A stretch of DNA of 64,000 nucleotides from Mugil cephalus (GCF_022458985.1 NC_061775.1:27176319-27240318); one strand, 5' to 3'; counted from the first letter of the stretch, positions 23,601 to 36,331 are shown. Notes: a model not told the origin generated them from the sequence alone. Translations and numbers: made by a program.

Positions 23601-26600
23601 TTGTAGTTGTGGTTGTCGTTGGTGCAGCTGTAGTTGTTGTGGTTGTAGTTGGTGCAGCAGTTGTGGTTGTAGTTGTGGTTGGTTCAGTGGTTGTTGTTGT
23701 AGTTGTGGTTGGTGGAGCAGTTGTTGTGGTTGGTGGAACAGTTGATGTTGTAGTTGTGGTTGGTGGAACAGTTGATGTTGCTGTTGTGGTTGGTGCAGCT
23801 GTAGTTGTTGTGGTTGGTGGAACAGTTGATGTTGTAGTTGTAGTTGGTGCAGCAGTTGTTGTTGTGGTTGGTGCAGCAGTTGTGGTTGTAGTTGGTGCAG
23901 TGGTGGTCGTGGTTGGTGCAGCAGTTGTTGTGGTTGGTGGAGCAGTTGTTGTAGTTGGTGCAGCAGTTGTTGTGGTTGGTGGAGCAGTTGTGGTTGTGGT
24001 TGGTGCAGCAGTTATTGTTGTAGTTGGTGCAGCAGTTGTTGTGGTTGGTGGAGCAGTTGTGGTTGTGGTTGGTGCAGCAGTTGTTGTTGTGGTTGGTGCA
24101 GCAGTTGTTGTTGTGGTTGGTGCAGCAGTTGTTGTTGTTGTTGGTGGAGCGGTTGTTGTTGTTGTTGTTGGTGGTGGAGAAGGTGTTGTTGTGGTTGGAT
24201 CAGCAGTTGTTGTTGTAGTTGGTGCAGCAGTTGTTGTTGTTGTTGGTGGAGCGGTTGTTGTTGTAGTTGGTGGAGAAGGTGTTGTTGTGGTTGGTGCAGC
24301 AGTTGTTGTTGTGGTTGGTGGAACTGTTGATGTTGTAATTGTGGTTGGTGGAACAGTTGATGTTGTAGTTGTGGTTGGTACAGCTGTAGTTGTTGTGGTT
24401 GGTGGAACAGTTGATGTTGTGGTTGGTGGAACAGTTGATGTTGTAGTTGTGGTTGGTACAGCTGTAGTTGTTGTGGTTGTTGGAACAGTTGATGTTGTAG
24501 TTGTGGTTGGTGCAGCAGTTGTTGTTGTGGTTGTTGTTGGTGCAGCTGTAGTTGTTGTGGTTGTGGTTGGTGCAGCAGTTGTGGTTGTAGTTGTGGTTGG
24601 TTCAGCGGTTGTTTTTGTGGTTGGTGGAGCAGTTGTTGTAGTTGGTGCAGCAGTTGTGGTTGTTATTAGTGGAGCGGTTGATGTTGTTGTTGTTGTAGTT
24701 GGTGGAGAAGGTGTTGTTGTGGTTGGTAAAGCAGTTGTTGTTGTTGTTGGTGGAGCGGTTGTTGTTGTTGTTGTTGGTGGTGGAGAAGGTGTTGTTGTGG
24801 TTGGTGTAGCAGTTGTTGTTGTGGTTGGTGCAGCTGTAGTTGTTGTGGTTGGTGGAACAGTTGATGTTGTAGTTGTGGTTGGTGCAGTAGTTGTACTTGT
24901 GGTTGTCGTTGGTGAAGCTGTAGTTGTTGTGGTTGGTGCAGTTGTGGTCGTGGTTGGTGCAGCAGTTGTTGTGGTTGGTGGAACAGTTGTTGTTGTAGTT
25001 GGTGCAGCAGTTGTTGTGGTTGGTGGAGCAGTTGTTGTTGTAGTTGGTGGAGCAGTTGTTGTTGTAGTTGGTGCAGCGGTTGTTGTTGTGGTTGGTGCAG
25101 CAGTTGTGGTTGTAGTTGGTGCAGTTGTGGTTGTTGTAGTTGGTGGAACAGTTGATGTTGTAGTTTGTGTTGGTGCAGCAGTTGTTGTTGTGGTTGGTGC
25201 AGCAGTTGTTGTGGTTGGTGGAACAGTTGATGTTGTAGTTGTGGTTGGTGGAACAGTTGATGTTGTTGTTGTGGTTGGTGCAGCTGTAGTTGTTGTGGTT
25301 GGTGGAACAGTTGATGTTGTAGTTGTAGTTGGTGCAGCAGTTGTTGTTGTGGTTGGTGCAGCAGTTGTGGTTGTAGTTGGTGCAGTTGTGGTCGTGGTTG
25401 GTGCAGCAGTTGTTGTGGTTGGTGGAGCAGTTGTTGTTGTAGTTGGTGCAGCAGTTGTTGTGGTTGGTGGAGCAGTTGTTGTTGTAGTTGGTGGAGCAGT
25501 TGTTGTTGTAGTTGGTGCAGCAGTTGTTGTGGTTGGTGGAGCAGTTGTGGTTGTGGTTGGTGGAGCAGTTGTGGTTGTGGTTGGTGCAGCAGTTGTTGTT
25601 GTGGTTGGTGGAGCAGTTGTTGTTGTAGTTGGTGCAGCAGTTGTTGTGGTTGGTGGAGCAGTTGTTGTTGTAGTTGGTGGAGCAGTTGTTGTTGTAGTTG
25701 GTGCAGCGGTTGTTGTGGTTGTTGGAGCAGTTGTGGTTGTGGTTGTTGGAGCAGTTGTGGTTGTGGTAGGTGCAGCAGTTGTTGTTGTGGTTGGTGCAGC
25801 AGTTGTGGTTGTAGTTGGTGCAGTTGTGGTTGTTGTAGTTGGTGGAACAGTTGATGTTGTAGTTGTGGTTGGTGCAGCAGTTGTTGTTGTGGTTGGTGCA
25901 GCAGTTGTTGTGGTTGGTGGAACAGTTGATGTTGTAGTTGTGGTTGGTGGAACAGTTGATGTTGTTGTTGTGGTTGGTGCAGCTGTAGTTGTTGTGGTTG
26001 GTGGAACAGTTGATGTTGTAGTTGTAGTTGGTGCAGCAGTTGTTGTTGTGGTTGGTGCAGCAGTTGTGGTTGTAGTTGGTGCAGTTGTGGTCGTGGTTGG
26101 TGCAGCAGTTGTTGTGGTTGGTGGAGCAGTTGTTGTTGTAGTTGGTGCAGCAGTTGTTGTGGTTGGTGGAGCAGTTGTTGTTGTAGTTGGTGGAGCAGTT
26201 GTTGTTGTAGTTGGTGCAGCGGTTGTTGTGGTTGTTGGAGCAGTTGTGGTTGTGGTTGTTGGAGCAGTTGTGGTTGTGGTTGGTGCAGCAGTTGTTGTTG
26301 TGGTTGGTGGAGCAGTTGTTGTTGTAGTTGGTGCAGCAGTTGTTGTGGTTGGTGGAGCAGTTGTTGTTGTAGTTGGTGGAGCAGTTGTTGTTGTAGTTGG
26401 TGCAGCGGTTGTTGTGGTTGTTGGAGCAGTTGTGGTTGTGGTTGTTGGAGCAGTTGTGGTTGTGGTAGGTGCAGCAGTTGTTGTTGTGGTTGGTGCAGCA
26501 GTTGTGGTTGTAGTTGGTGCAGTTGTGGTTGTTGTAGTTGGTGGAACAGTTGATGTTGTAGTTGTGGTTGGTGCAGCAGTTGTTGTTGTGGTTGGTGCAG

Positions 26601-29600
26601 CAGTTGTTGTGGTTGGTGGAACAGTTGTGGTTGTGGTTGTTGGAGCAGTTGTGGTTGTGGTTGGTGCAGCAGTTGTTGTTGTGGTTGGTGCAGCAGTTGT
26701 GGTTGTAGTTGGTGCAGTTGTGGTTGTTGTAGTTGGTGGAACAGTTGATGTTGTAGTTGTGGTTGGTGGAACAGTTGTGGTTGTGGTTGGTGCAGCTGTA
26801 GTTGTTGTGGTTGGTGGAACAGTTGATGTTGTAGTTGTGGTTGGTGCAGCAGTTGTGGTTGTGGTTGTTGTTGGTTCAGCTGTAGTTGCTGTGGTTGTGG
26901 TTGGTGCAGCAGTTGTGATTGTCGTTGTGGTTGGTTCAGCAGTTGTTGTTGTGGTTGGTGGAGCAGTTGTTGTAGTTGGTGCAGCAGTTGTTATTGTAGT
27001 TGGTGCAGCAGTTGTGGTTGTTGTTAGTAGAGAGGTTGACGTTGTTGTTGTTGTAGTTGGTGGAGAAGGTGTTGTTGTGGTTGGTGCAGCAGTTGTTGTT
27101 GTGGTTGGTGCAGCTGTAGTTGTTGTGGTTGGTGGAACAGTTGATGTTGTAGTTCTGGTTGGTGCAGCAGTTGTAGTTGTGGTTGTCGTTGGTGCAGCTG
27201 TAGTTGTTGTGGTTGTAGTTGGTGCAGCAGTTGTGGTTGTAGTTGTGGTTGGTTCAGTGGTTGTTGTTGTAGTTGTGGTTGGTGGAGCAGTTGTTGTGGT
27301 TGGTGGAACAGTTGATGTTGTAGTTGTGGTTGGTGGAACAGTTGATGTTGCTGTTGTGGTTGGTGCAGCTGTAGTTGTTGTGGTTGGTGGAACAGTTGAT
27401 GTTGTAGTTGTAGTTGGTGCAGCAGTTGTTGTTGTGGTTGGTGCAGCAGTTGTGGTTGTAGTTGGTGCAGTTGTGGTTGTGGTTGGTGCAGCAGTTGTGG
27501 TCGTGGTTGGTGCAGCAGTTGTTGTAGTTGGTGCAGCAGTTGTTGTGGTTGGTGGAGCAGTTGTGGTTGTGGTTGGTGCAGCAGTTGTTGTTGTAGTTGG
27601 TGCAGCAGTTGTTGTGGTTGGTGGAGCAGTTGTGGTTGTGGTTGGTGCAGCAGTTGTTGTTGTGGTTGGTGCAGCAGTTGTTGTTGTGGTTGGTGCAGCA
27701 GTTGTTGTTGTTGTTGGTGGAGCGGTTGTTGTTGTTGTTGTTGGTGGTGGAGAAGGTGTTGTTGTGGTTGGATCAGCAGTTGTTGTTGTAGTTGGTGCAG
27801 CAGTTGTTGTTGTTGTTGGTGGAGCGGTTGTTGTTGTAGTTGGTGGAGAAGGTGTTGTTGTGGTTGGTGCAGCAGTTGTTGTTGTGGTTGGTGGAACTGT
27901 TGATGTTGTAATTGTGGTTGGTGGAACAGTTGATGTTGTAGTTGTGGTTGGTACAGCTGTAGTTGTTGTGGTTGGTGGAACAGTTGATGTTGTGGTTGGT
28001 GGAACAGTTGATGTTGTAGTTGTGGTTGGTACAGCTGTAGTTGTTGTGGTTGTTGGAACAGTTGATGTTGTAGTTGTGGTTGGTGCAGCAGTTGTTGTTG
28101 TGGTTGGTTCAGCGGTTGTTGTAGTTGTGGTTGGTGCAGCAGTTGTTGTAGTTGGTGCAGCTGTTGTTGTTGTGGTTGGTTCAGCGGTTGTTGTTGTAGT
28201 TGTGGTTGGTGGAGCAGTTGTTGTAGTTGGTGCAGCAGTTGTTGTTGTGGTTGGTGCAGCAGTTGTTGTTGGTGGAGCGGTTGTTGTTGGTGTAGAAGGT
28301 GTTGTTGTGGTTGGTGAAGCAGTTGTTGTTGTTGGTGGAGCGGTTGTCGTTGTTGTTGGTGGTGGTGGTGCAGCAGTTGTGGTTGTGGTTGTTGTTGGTG
28401 CAGCTGTAGTTGTTGTGGTTGTGGTTGGTGCAGCAGTTGTGGTTGTAGTTGTGGTTGGTTCAGCGGTTGTTGTTGTGGTTGGTGAAGCAGTTGTTGTAGT
28501 TGGTGCAGCAGTTGTTGCTGTTGTTGGTGCAGCTGTAGTTGTTGTGGTTGGTGGAACAGTTGATGTTGTAGTTGTGGTTGGTGCAGCAGTTGTTGTTGTG
28601 GTTGGTGGAACTGTTGATGTTGTAGTTGTGGTTGGTGGAACAGTTGATGTTGTAGTTGTGGTTGGTACAGCTGTAGTTGTTGTAGTTGGTGGAACAGTTG
28701 ATGTTGTAGTTGTGGTTGGTGCAGCAGTTGTAGTTGTGGTTGTCACTGGTGCAGCTGTAGTTGTTGTGGTTGTGGTTGGTGCAGCAGTTGTGGTTGTAGT
28801 TGTGGTTGGTTCAGCAGTTGTTGTTGTAGTTGTGGTTGGTGGAGCAGTTGTTGTAGTTGGTGCAGCAGTTGTTGTGGTTGGTGCAGCAGTTGTTGTTGTT
28901 GTTGTTGGTGGAGCGGTTGTTATTGTAGTTGGTGGAAAAGGTGTTGTTGTGGTTGGTGCAGCAGTTGTTGTTGTGGTTGGTGGAACAGTTGTTGTTGTAG
29001 TTGTGGTTAGTGGAACAGTTGATGCTGTAGTTGTGGTTGGTACAGCTGTAGTTGTTGTGGTTGGTGGAACAGTTGATTTTGTAGTTGTGGTTGGTGCAGC
29101 AGTTGTCGTTGTGGTTGGTGGAGCAGTTGTGGTTGTAGTTGTGGTTGGTTCAGTGGTTGTTGTTGTAGTTGTGGTTGGTGGAGCAGTTGTTGTAGTTGGT
29201 GGAGCAGCTGTTGTTGTGGTTGGTGCAGCAGTTGTTGTTGTTGGTGGAGCGGTTGTTGTTGTAGTTGGTGGAGAAGGTGTTGTTGTGGTTGGTGCAGCAG
29301 TTGTTGTTGTGGTTGGTGGAACAGTTGATGTTGTAGTTGTGGTTGGTGCAGTTGTAGTTGTTGTGGTTGGTGGAACAGTTGATGTTGTAGTTGTGGTTGG
29401 TGCAGCAGTTGTTGTTGTGGTTAGTGCAGAAGTTGTTGTTGTTGTTGGTGGAGAAGGTGTTGTTGTGGTTGGTGCAGCAGTTGTTGTTGTAGTTGGTGCA
29501 ACTGTAGTTGTTGTGGTTGGTGGAGCAGTTGATGTTGTAGGTGTGGTTGGTGCAGCAGTTGTAGTTGTGGTTGTCGTTGGTGCAGCTGTAGTTGCTGTGG

Positions 29601-32576
29601 TTGTGGTTGGTGCAGCAGTTGTGGTTGTAGTTGTGGTTGGTTCAGCGGTTGTTGTTGTGGTTGGTGGAGCAGTTGTTGTAGTTGGTGCAGCAGTTGTGGT
29701 TGTTGTTAGTGGAGTGGTTGATGTTGTTGTTGTTGTAGTTGGTGGAGAAGGTGTTGTTGTGGTTGGTGCAGCAGTTGTAGTTGTAGTTGGTGCAGATGTG
29801 GTTGTGGTTGGTGGAGCAGTTGTGGTCGTGGTTGGTGCAGCAGTTGTTGTTGTAGTTGGTGCAGCAGTTGTAGTTATAGTTGTTGGAGCGGTTGTTGTTG
29901 TTGTAGTTGGTGGAGAAGGTGTTGTAGTTGGTGCTGCAGTTGTAGTTGTGGTTGGTGCAGCTGTAGTTGTTGTGGTTGGTGGAGCAGATGCAGTTGGTGC
30001 AGCAGTTGTTGTGGTTGTGGTTGGTTCTGCAGTTGTTGTTGTAGTTGTAGTTGGTGCAGCACTTGTGGTTGTAGTTGTGGTTGGTTCAGCGGTTGTTGTT
30101 GTAGTTGTGGTTGGTGGAGCAGTTGTTGTGGTTGGCAGAGCGGTTGTTGTCGTTGTAGTTGGTGGAACGGTTGTTGTTGTAGTTGGTGAAGAAGTTGTTG
30201 TGGTTGGCAGAGCGGTTGTTGTCATTGTAGTTGGTGGAACGGTTGTTGTTGTAGTTGGTGAAGAAGTTGTTGTGGTTGGTGCAGCTGTAGTTGTTGTGGT
30301 TGGTGGAGCAGTTGTTGTTGGTGCAGCAGTTGTTGTGGTTGTGGTTGGTTCTGCAGTTGTTGTAGTTGTAGTTGGTGCAGCAGTTGTGGTTGTAGTTGTG
30401 GTTGGTTCAGCGGTTGCTGTTGTAGTTGTGGTTGGTGGAGCAGTTGTTGTTGTTGGCAGAGCGGTTGTTGTCGTTGTAGTTGGTGGAATGGTTGTTGTTG
30501 TAGTTGGTGGAGAAGTTGTTGTTGTGGTTGGTGCAGCTGTAGTTGTTGTGGTTGGTGGAGCAGTTGTTGTTGGTTCTGCAGTTGTTGTGGTTGTGGTTGG
30601 TTCTGCAGTTGTTGTAGTTGTAGTTGGTGCAGCAGTTGTGGTTGTAGTTGTGGTTGGTTCAGCGGTTGTTGTTGTAGTTGTGGTTGGTGGAGCAGTTGTT
30701 GTGGTTGGCAGAGCGGTTGTTGTCGTTGTAGTTGGTGGAACGGTTGTTGTTGTAGTTGGTGGAGAGGTTGTTGTTGTGGTTGGTGCAGCTGTAGTTGTTG
30801 TGGTTGGTGGAGCAGTTGTTGTTGTGGTTGGTGGAGCAGTTGTAGGGACAGTATTACAGAAATTGCCTGTACAACAGGTTGGTCCACTGCTGATGGAGCC
30901 AACATTTGCCATGAAAGGTATTGAACCCAGGCTGGTAGCAGCTGCACAGAGGTTTGAAGATGCACAGCCAAGAGCAGGAAAACTGGTGGAGTTACTGGAC
31001 ACTGTGGAAGTAAAAGCAGAGTGGAACATATGAAGTCTGTTGCTTTAGACTCACAGATTTCACTAAGTTCTTTTCATGAAATACAGTGGTGTAACATCAC
31101 ATCTGGCTGCAGGTTGTTTTTGTGTGTAGTGATACATTAGTTTATGACTAATGACCACTTCCATCTGCATCCAACTGTGAAGGTGGATTTTGACACAGGT
31201 CAAACTGGCTTTCAGTTTGAGAGAAGAGCTAATTTAATTTTAAGTTGCTTCATCATAAACATAGTCATACTGCAACATTAAAAGATGTTTTTTTCTGGTT
31301 TTTGATGTTCATTTGTCCATATTTGATTAATAGTGATGAACAATTTTGCAGTTGAATAACTGTCAGCGTAAAATCTCCAAAACTATTTTCAACTTATCAA
31401 ATGTTGTGAAGAATTTCTACCTGTCGGCCTCGGGCATGGACAAAATTGTGATGATTAAAAGGGACAATTTGTTCTTTCTTACTCTTTCTCTCTGCTCCCT
31501 TTTACCTACTTTTGAAAAACCTAATTTGTTTATAATTCAGATTTTCATTCTGCCAATATAATAGTGTAATGTGTGGTATTTAAAATAGGCACTTACATGT
31601 TGCCTGAAAGCATCTATCCTCCGTCCCCTTACACTGTAATGGTGTCGTGCATTCAGAGGTTGTACAAGAATTACACTGGAGGCTGTTATCTGCCGGAGTA
31701 GTAGGACCTGAAACAAGAGAACAGAAAAAAATATCAAAGGGTTAAGATATCAATAATATGATATGAAAATAATTATTTCTTATATGATTATCTCCTCTGA
31801 AATCAGCATCTGATCCATCTGTACTCACAAGGTAGAGTTTCTGAGTTACAGTTATCTGTGTTGCAGCACGTAGCAGATGCAAGTGCACTTGAACCACCCA
31901 AGTTGACTGAAAATGTCTGAGGTCCTGTGGCTGGACACTGGGAGGACGGAGCACATGCTTTGAAGATTTGCAGGAATGTAGTTCCAGATGAAGTTGCTAC
32001 AGAGACAAAGTCCAGGTTGTTAAGTGGTTTAACTTGACAGTACGTGAACTTGTTTTCACAGAAATTAAAAAAGATGACACTAGAGATAGTAGAGATCCTA
32101 CCTTGAATGGAGGCTGTTATACACATCGTCTCTGAGGAACATGTTTGGGATACTGTCCTTGAACATATCTGATCTGCGCAGGTTTGACACTGAAGAGCTT
32201 CAGCTGCAGTCAGGAGAGAAAACTTTCTGTGAAATGAATCCTACTTCACAAATATCAAATCAAAAGTCTTGAAATGGCCCATTTTTGAGATTCTAAATAT
32301 TCTATTATTTATATATTTTCAGTGCTATATTTTTCTTCTCAATAGTTGTCTGGTTCTAGCTTTTACATCAAATTTGTCTGTTATAGAGATCAATAAAGAC
32401 AAATACAATCTAGAATATTTCCCTTGGTAAATTAAAATTCATGTTCTTTTTCCACGTTAAAATTTTAAGGTTAAATCCTTTAGTAGATTAAGTATAGAAG
32501 CTGTGTTGTAAGAATAAGCAGAATTACCTGTGCTGGAGATGGTCCAGAGGAGAGTCAGAGAAAAGATCAGCTTCAT
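20638..32576 (-). CDS. LU-mucin gene C: giant intact two-LU-domain GPI-type mucin (3,597 aa)
   Basis: Exons on the minus strand: 32528-32576 ([17 protein letters not shown]), 32102-32203, 31829-31996, 31597-31707 and 20638-31001; stop codon at 20638-20640. Lengths sum to 10,794 nt, an exact number of codons. All introns are GT-AG, phase 1. LU domain 1 runs from LQCQTC to CCNTDNCN and domain 2 from LQCNSC to CCTGNFCN, ten Cys each. About 3,370 residues of [25 protein letters not shown] and TTAEPTT units follow without a stop or frameshift. The C-terminal SVRLNMMHLLIAPLIFFLH fits a GPI-attachment signal after SDAG. The expected product is a very long O-glycosylated surface rod. The partner of the LU heads is unknown. 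It has the clearest claim to function among the long copies. Confidence 0.85.
20700..30845 (-). repeat. 10.1 kb Thr/Pro/Ala-coding array of gene C
   Basis: One uninterrupted reading frame on the minus strand of Thr runs separated by AAP, APP, PP, SPP, EP and STVPP. The plus strand consists of GTTGTTGTGGTTGGTG-type units. The exon 5-proximal third (28.1-30.8 kb) has more AEPTTTT and SSPTTTT units; the middle is highly homogenised. Confidence 0.9.
21540..28075 (-). repeat. Higher-order tandem duplication inside the gene C array
   Basis: Two long units, about 21540-24495 and about 24495-28075, share rare markers in the same order: GTTGTTTTTGTGG (21658/24608), GGTGAAGCTG (about 21963/24914), AGTAGAGAGGTTGACG (about 23456/27026), TTGGATCAGCAG (24196/27769). 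Offset is about 2.95 kb at the start and 3.57 kb at the end, because the second unit gained about 620 bp of extra internal modules (around 25.5-26.5 kb). Confidence 0.85.
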
Positions 32577-32648
32577 GATGGAGAACAAGTCAGTGCTGTT
32601 GATTGATTTTCCTTGATGGAGACACTGCAGCTGGTCACCTACACTCGT

Positions 32649-32718
32649 CTTTATATACTGGACCAGGGAACAGATGTAAGTCTGATGCATACGTAGAACC
32701 CTTGTACGTTTGGGTGTG
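32649..32718 (-). promoter_or_regulatory. Gene C core promoter
   Basis: TATATAAAG on the minus strand (32649-32657) 73 bp upstream of the ATG, and CACACCCA at 32711-32718. Same layout as in A and B. Confidence 0.75.
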
Positions 32719-33804
32719 ACTCCATATTTACAGCGTGATTGTTCAGATTGACAGAAAGTCAACACACCCTTTTTTAATGTGGTCATTACTCTCCTGTGTA
32801 GATCAGTGTATCATCTTAACTTCCCTTTTCTATGTTGGGAAGCAGGAATAACAGCTTATTTAACCTAGCTGTCAGATCCCCGACAAAATAATAGAATACT
32901 GTCAATAAACAAAACTGATGAGTTTTGTTTTCATTTAACAAAACCATTGCGAGACTGTCAACTCCAGTAATGTCAGTTTTAATCATTTACTTTGGATTTT
33001 TTAAAAACATTTTCATCTCAAATGTTCTTGAAGTTCTGTCATGAAATAAAAGCAAAATATTTTCCATTGATGCAAAAACCACTCATTGTGATGTGCGTGA
33101 GACATTTTTTCGTGAGGGTGGAAATTAATTGTGTCTTTCTCTATAATTATCACACCCATGTACTTATTATTGTTCATCGTTGGCAATGTTGTAAAACTTG
33201 CAGGGTTGTTTTACGCAGGAAGGATGCTGGAATGTCTTTTATTATATATATATAAATTATAATATAAATCATTATTATTATATACATAATAATCCATATA
33301 TTAATATACAGTATTTCAAATTTACTTGAAGTTTTGTGTCATGAAATAAAAGCGAAATAATTTCAGTTCATACAGAAACTACTCATCTCATTTTTTCATG
33401 GGAGTATAAATAGCCATAAATTAAATATCTTCCTCGACAACTATCACACCCACATACTTCTTATTGTTTTCGTCGTTGGCAATGTTGTAAAACTTGCAGT
33501 GTTATTTTACGCACGCTGTTCAGTTATTCGAATATTATTCATTTGTACTGTACCGCCGTACGTACGTCTTATGACATTACCCAAAGCAAAAGGCAATCAA
33601 AGTCACTAGAGTTCAACAGGCCACACCCAGGACAGTAGTCACCAGTTTGAAGACATTGTTTACACTCATATACATGAGTATGAGTGGTACAGGAAGAATC
33701 TGGTAACAACCAGCAGGTTTGAATCTTTATGCAACAAAATGTGATTTGACAGGAAGCTGGAATGGCCTTTGTTTTACTCTACTATCCCCCTCTCATAATA
33801 AAGA
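32719..33804. other. Upstream region of gene C, no gene seen
   Basis: Contains duplicated 5' flank. 32950-33245 is the inverted partner of 39235-39500 upstream of gene D, and 33290-33730 matches 19257-19733 upstream of B. A short AT-rich run lies at 33240-33300. The apparent reading frame here is flank shared with D in inverted orientation, not a gene. Confidence 0.55.
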
Positions 33805-34735
33805 GCTCCTGCGTTGTGTCTAAAACATCGCACCCTAAAGACCTCAGCAGCTACAGACTGGTGACTCTAACATCCCATCTGATGAAGACACTGGAGAGAC
33901 CGATACTGGAACATCGCAGCTCTGTGGTGGGCCCCTCCATGGACCCACTGCAGTTTGCCTACCGTCCCAATGTTGGAGTGGAGGACGTGGTCAAGCTCTT
34001 TTTCACCTGTAGTTGCCCGGCAGCACTGTTAGATTCATCTTCTTTGATCTTTCACCACCTTCCAGCCAGTGATTCTGAGGGACAAACTGGAGGGGATGGG
34101 TGTGGACCACCAGCTGTCTCAGTGCATCCTGGACTACCTCACAAACCAACCTCAGTTTGTGAGAGCCAGGAACTGTGGGTCTGACCTGCCCACCAGCAAC
34201 ACGGGTGCCCCCCAGGGGACTGTCTTGGCTCCCTTCCTTTTCACCCTGTTCTCCAGACGTTCTGCCTCATCAGGGACGACAACGACGCGGAGAACAGTGG
34301 TCTGACGCAGAACTTTGTGGACTGGCGTCAGCAAAACCACCTCCTGATCAACACCGGGAAAACCAAGGAAATGGACATTGAGCGAGCGGACTCTTATAAG
34401 TACCTGGGTGTTCCCCTCAACAACAAGATGGACTTGACTCAACACACTGATTCACTACAGACCTTCTATGACTCTGTAGTGGCATCAGTCATTCAACACG
34501 CTGTGGTCTGCTGGAACAGCAGCATCACAGACAGGGAGAGGAAGAAGCTGGACAAGGTCATCAGGAATGAGCTCCAGCTCTGTCCTGGGCTGATGCTTGG
34601 ACTCAGTGACAGGAGAGTCCTGGCTAAACTGTACTCCATGCTGGACAATGAACACCCCTCCCTGCAGGGTGACCTGACAGCACTGAGGAGCAGCTTCAGC
34701 GACAGGCCGCTTCACCCTCACTGTGTGAAGGAACA
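33805..34735 (+). mobile_element. Truncated LINE (non-LTR) reverse transcriptase fragment
   Basis: Frame-shifted pieces translate to reverse-transcriptase segments of fish jockey/L2-like LINEs: 33835-34010 has SSYRLVTLTSHLMKTLE and DPLQFAYRPNVGVED; 34069-34245 has ILDYLTNQPQFVRARNC and NTGAPQGTVLAPFLFTL; 34317-34730 has SYKYLGVPLNNKMD and TFYDSVVASVIQHAVVCWNS. The FADD catalytic box region is deleted near 34255. It is a dead copy. The exact clade (L2/Maui or a relative) is not settled. Confidence 0.75.
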
Positions 34736-34869
34736 ATATATTTTTTTAAATTTTATTTTCTCTCAGCCCACCTGTCTGAGCTGGTGCAGGACTTCACAGG
34801 ACTTTATCTTTGCTGGTTTCTTTCACATGAAAGCAGCCGTCTTAAAAGATCTTTCAGCAGAGTTATAAA

Positions 34870-36290
34870 CAGGATTATTTTGTTTTGCTTTGCTGCCGTG
34901 TTGTTTCTGGCGAAATTGCCACATTGCTGGGGAATTGATGCCATGGCCTTTGTTATGTCATTGATTTAACTACACAGAACTGAAAACCAAACATACTGAC
35001 ATAGATATGGACACTGTGTGTAGACTATGACTCAGTTAATAACTATTTTCTGTGTCCGTTTATAAGTTACATACCATTCATATCACAAAAGGCTTGCATT
35101 ATGTAATATGACTCATTTCTTTTCTATTTTTGTCACGGGTAATGACCACTCCTTTCTCCTTCATGTGCCTCGGGATGCATTTCAGAAAGAGGTGTGGCAC
35201 TTAATAATATAGCAGTGAACCATTACGCACAAGCTCGCAAAAACAAAAACAAAAACAAAAATGCTCAAGTCACAACTCCAAGCACAGACGTCACGTGTGT
35301 GGGATGATGCTGATTTATCCATTAAAATGATCCTAAAATGGTAAATGGTTGTTTTTTAACCCTTGTATGTTCTTCACTTTTAGGACCCTCTGGTATCCCT
35401 CGGGTCAAATTGACCCGGGACACATTTGGGGTGTTAAAATTTGATACTTGATCGAATTTGTTACTCACATTTTTTCTAGTCTTTTTTTGACACTGACTTT
35501 GCCATCGGAACAGCAATTTCTATCCGCTGGTTATCTGCCAGTGTTGTATGAGAGTAGGGTTGTGAAGTGGGTGCCCCGACAGAGGCACACGAGCCTGAAA
35601 GATTGCAGCATGTCACCAGTAGCTCCGTGATTTTTACCTTTACGTTGTTATTGTTATCGTTTTTGTCTTTATGTGCTGATTTTTATTCTTTATTTGTTTG
35701 TTTGTTTGGCTGTGGCGTTAACTGTGGAGTTGGGCGGCAGCAAAGTTTCTTTCAGAAATTGCTATTGGCACAAGGCTCTGAATCCCAGTGCCCGCCGGCT
35801 TATTTTTACATTATTCGTATTTACAAACCATGTCATCGATCGAAAACCTGAAAATACTGGCGTAATCGTAGATTATGAAGTTTTCTGAGGGTACCTGAAT
35901 GTTTCACAAGCAACATCAGCAACATATTTAAATATCCCGGAGAATATCCATGAAATTTCATCAAAATCACTTTCAGTCTAATGTCATTTTTGAAAATTTT
36001 CAGAAAATACATCATTTGGTCTGGCTAAATTCTGTAAAAAAAAACAAATGATTCTGGTGGCTCTTCAACAGTTTGATGAACTACTCTGGCCGTGGGCTTA
36101 CAGGCTCACTATTTTGGGTCAGAGCCACTCAGAACCAATGAACAGCCTTGTTTCAGGGAATAAACAACCCCTTTTTACCTTTTTACCTCTGAGAGAGTGT
36201 GAAAAAGAGAGGAGTTGTGAGCATCTGTGTGTATGTGCAAAAGTGCGTGTGTGTATGTGGCTGTAGGGGGGAGAGGGCTTGTGTAAACAG
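34870..36290. other. Spacer between genes C and D, no gene seen
   Basis: No coding exon recognised. At about 35399-35419 there is GGGTCAAATTGACCCGGGA, a near-palindrome often seen at fish DNA-transposon edges; the element limits are unclear. Several short AT-rich frames are open only by chance. Confidence 0.5.
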
Positions 36291-36295
36291 TACTG

Positions 36296-36296
36296 C

Positions 36297-36331
<35 letters not shown>

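Noticed and set aside
20700-30845. Antifreeze glycoprotein-like gene because of Thr/Ala-rich repeats in a fish
   Set aside because: AFGP repeats are (Thr-Ala-Ala)n with short cleavable spacers. Here Thr runs of 4-7 with Pro dominate, no such spacers are seen, and the LU heads and GPI tail point to a surface mucin.
20666-31033. A 3,455-codon plus-strand frame of Val/Gly/Ala (VVVVGAVV) opposite gene C, and similar ones opposite A and B
   Set aside because: It is the antisense reading of a stop-free Thr array. It has no signal peptide, LU exon, promoter or sensible hydrophilic content, and it runs across the splice site into intron sequence.
32992-33255. An 87-codon frame with a similar 82-codon frame inverted at 39207-39455
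   Set aside because: The similarity comes from the inverted duplication of C/D upstream DNA. There is no start context, domain or conservation of codons beyond the DNA identity.
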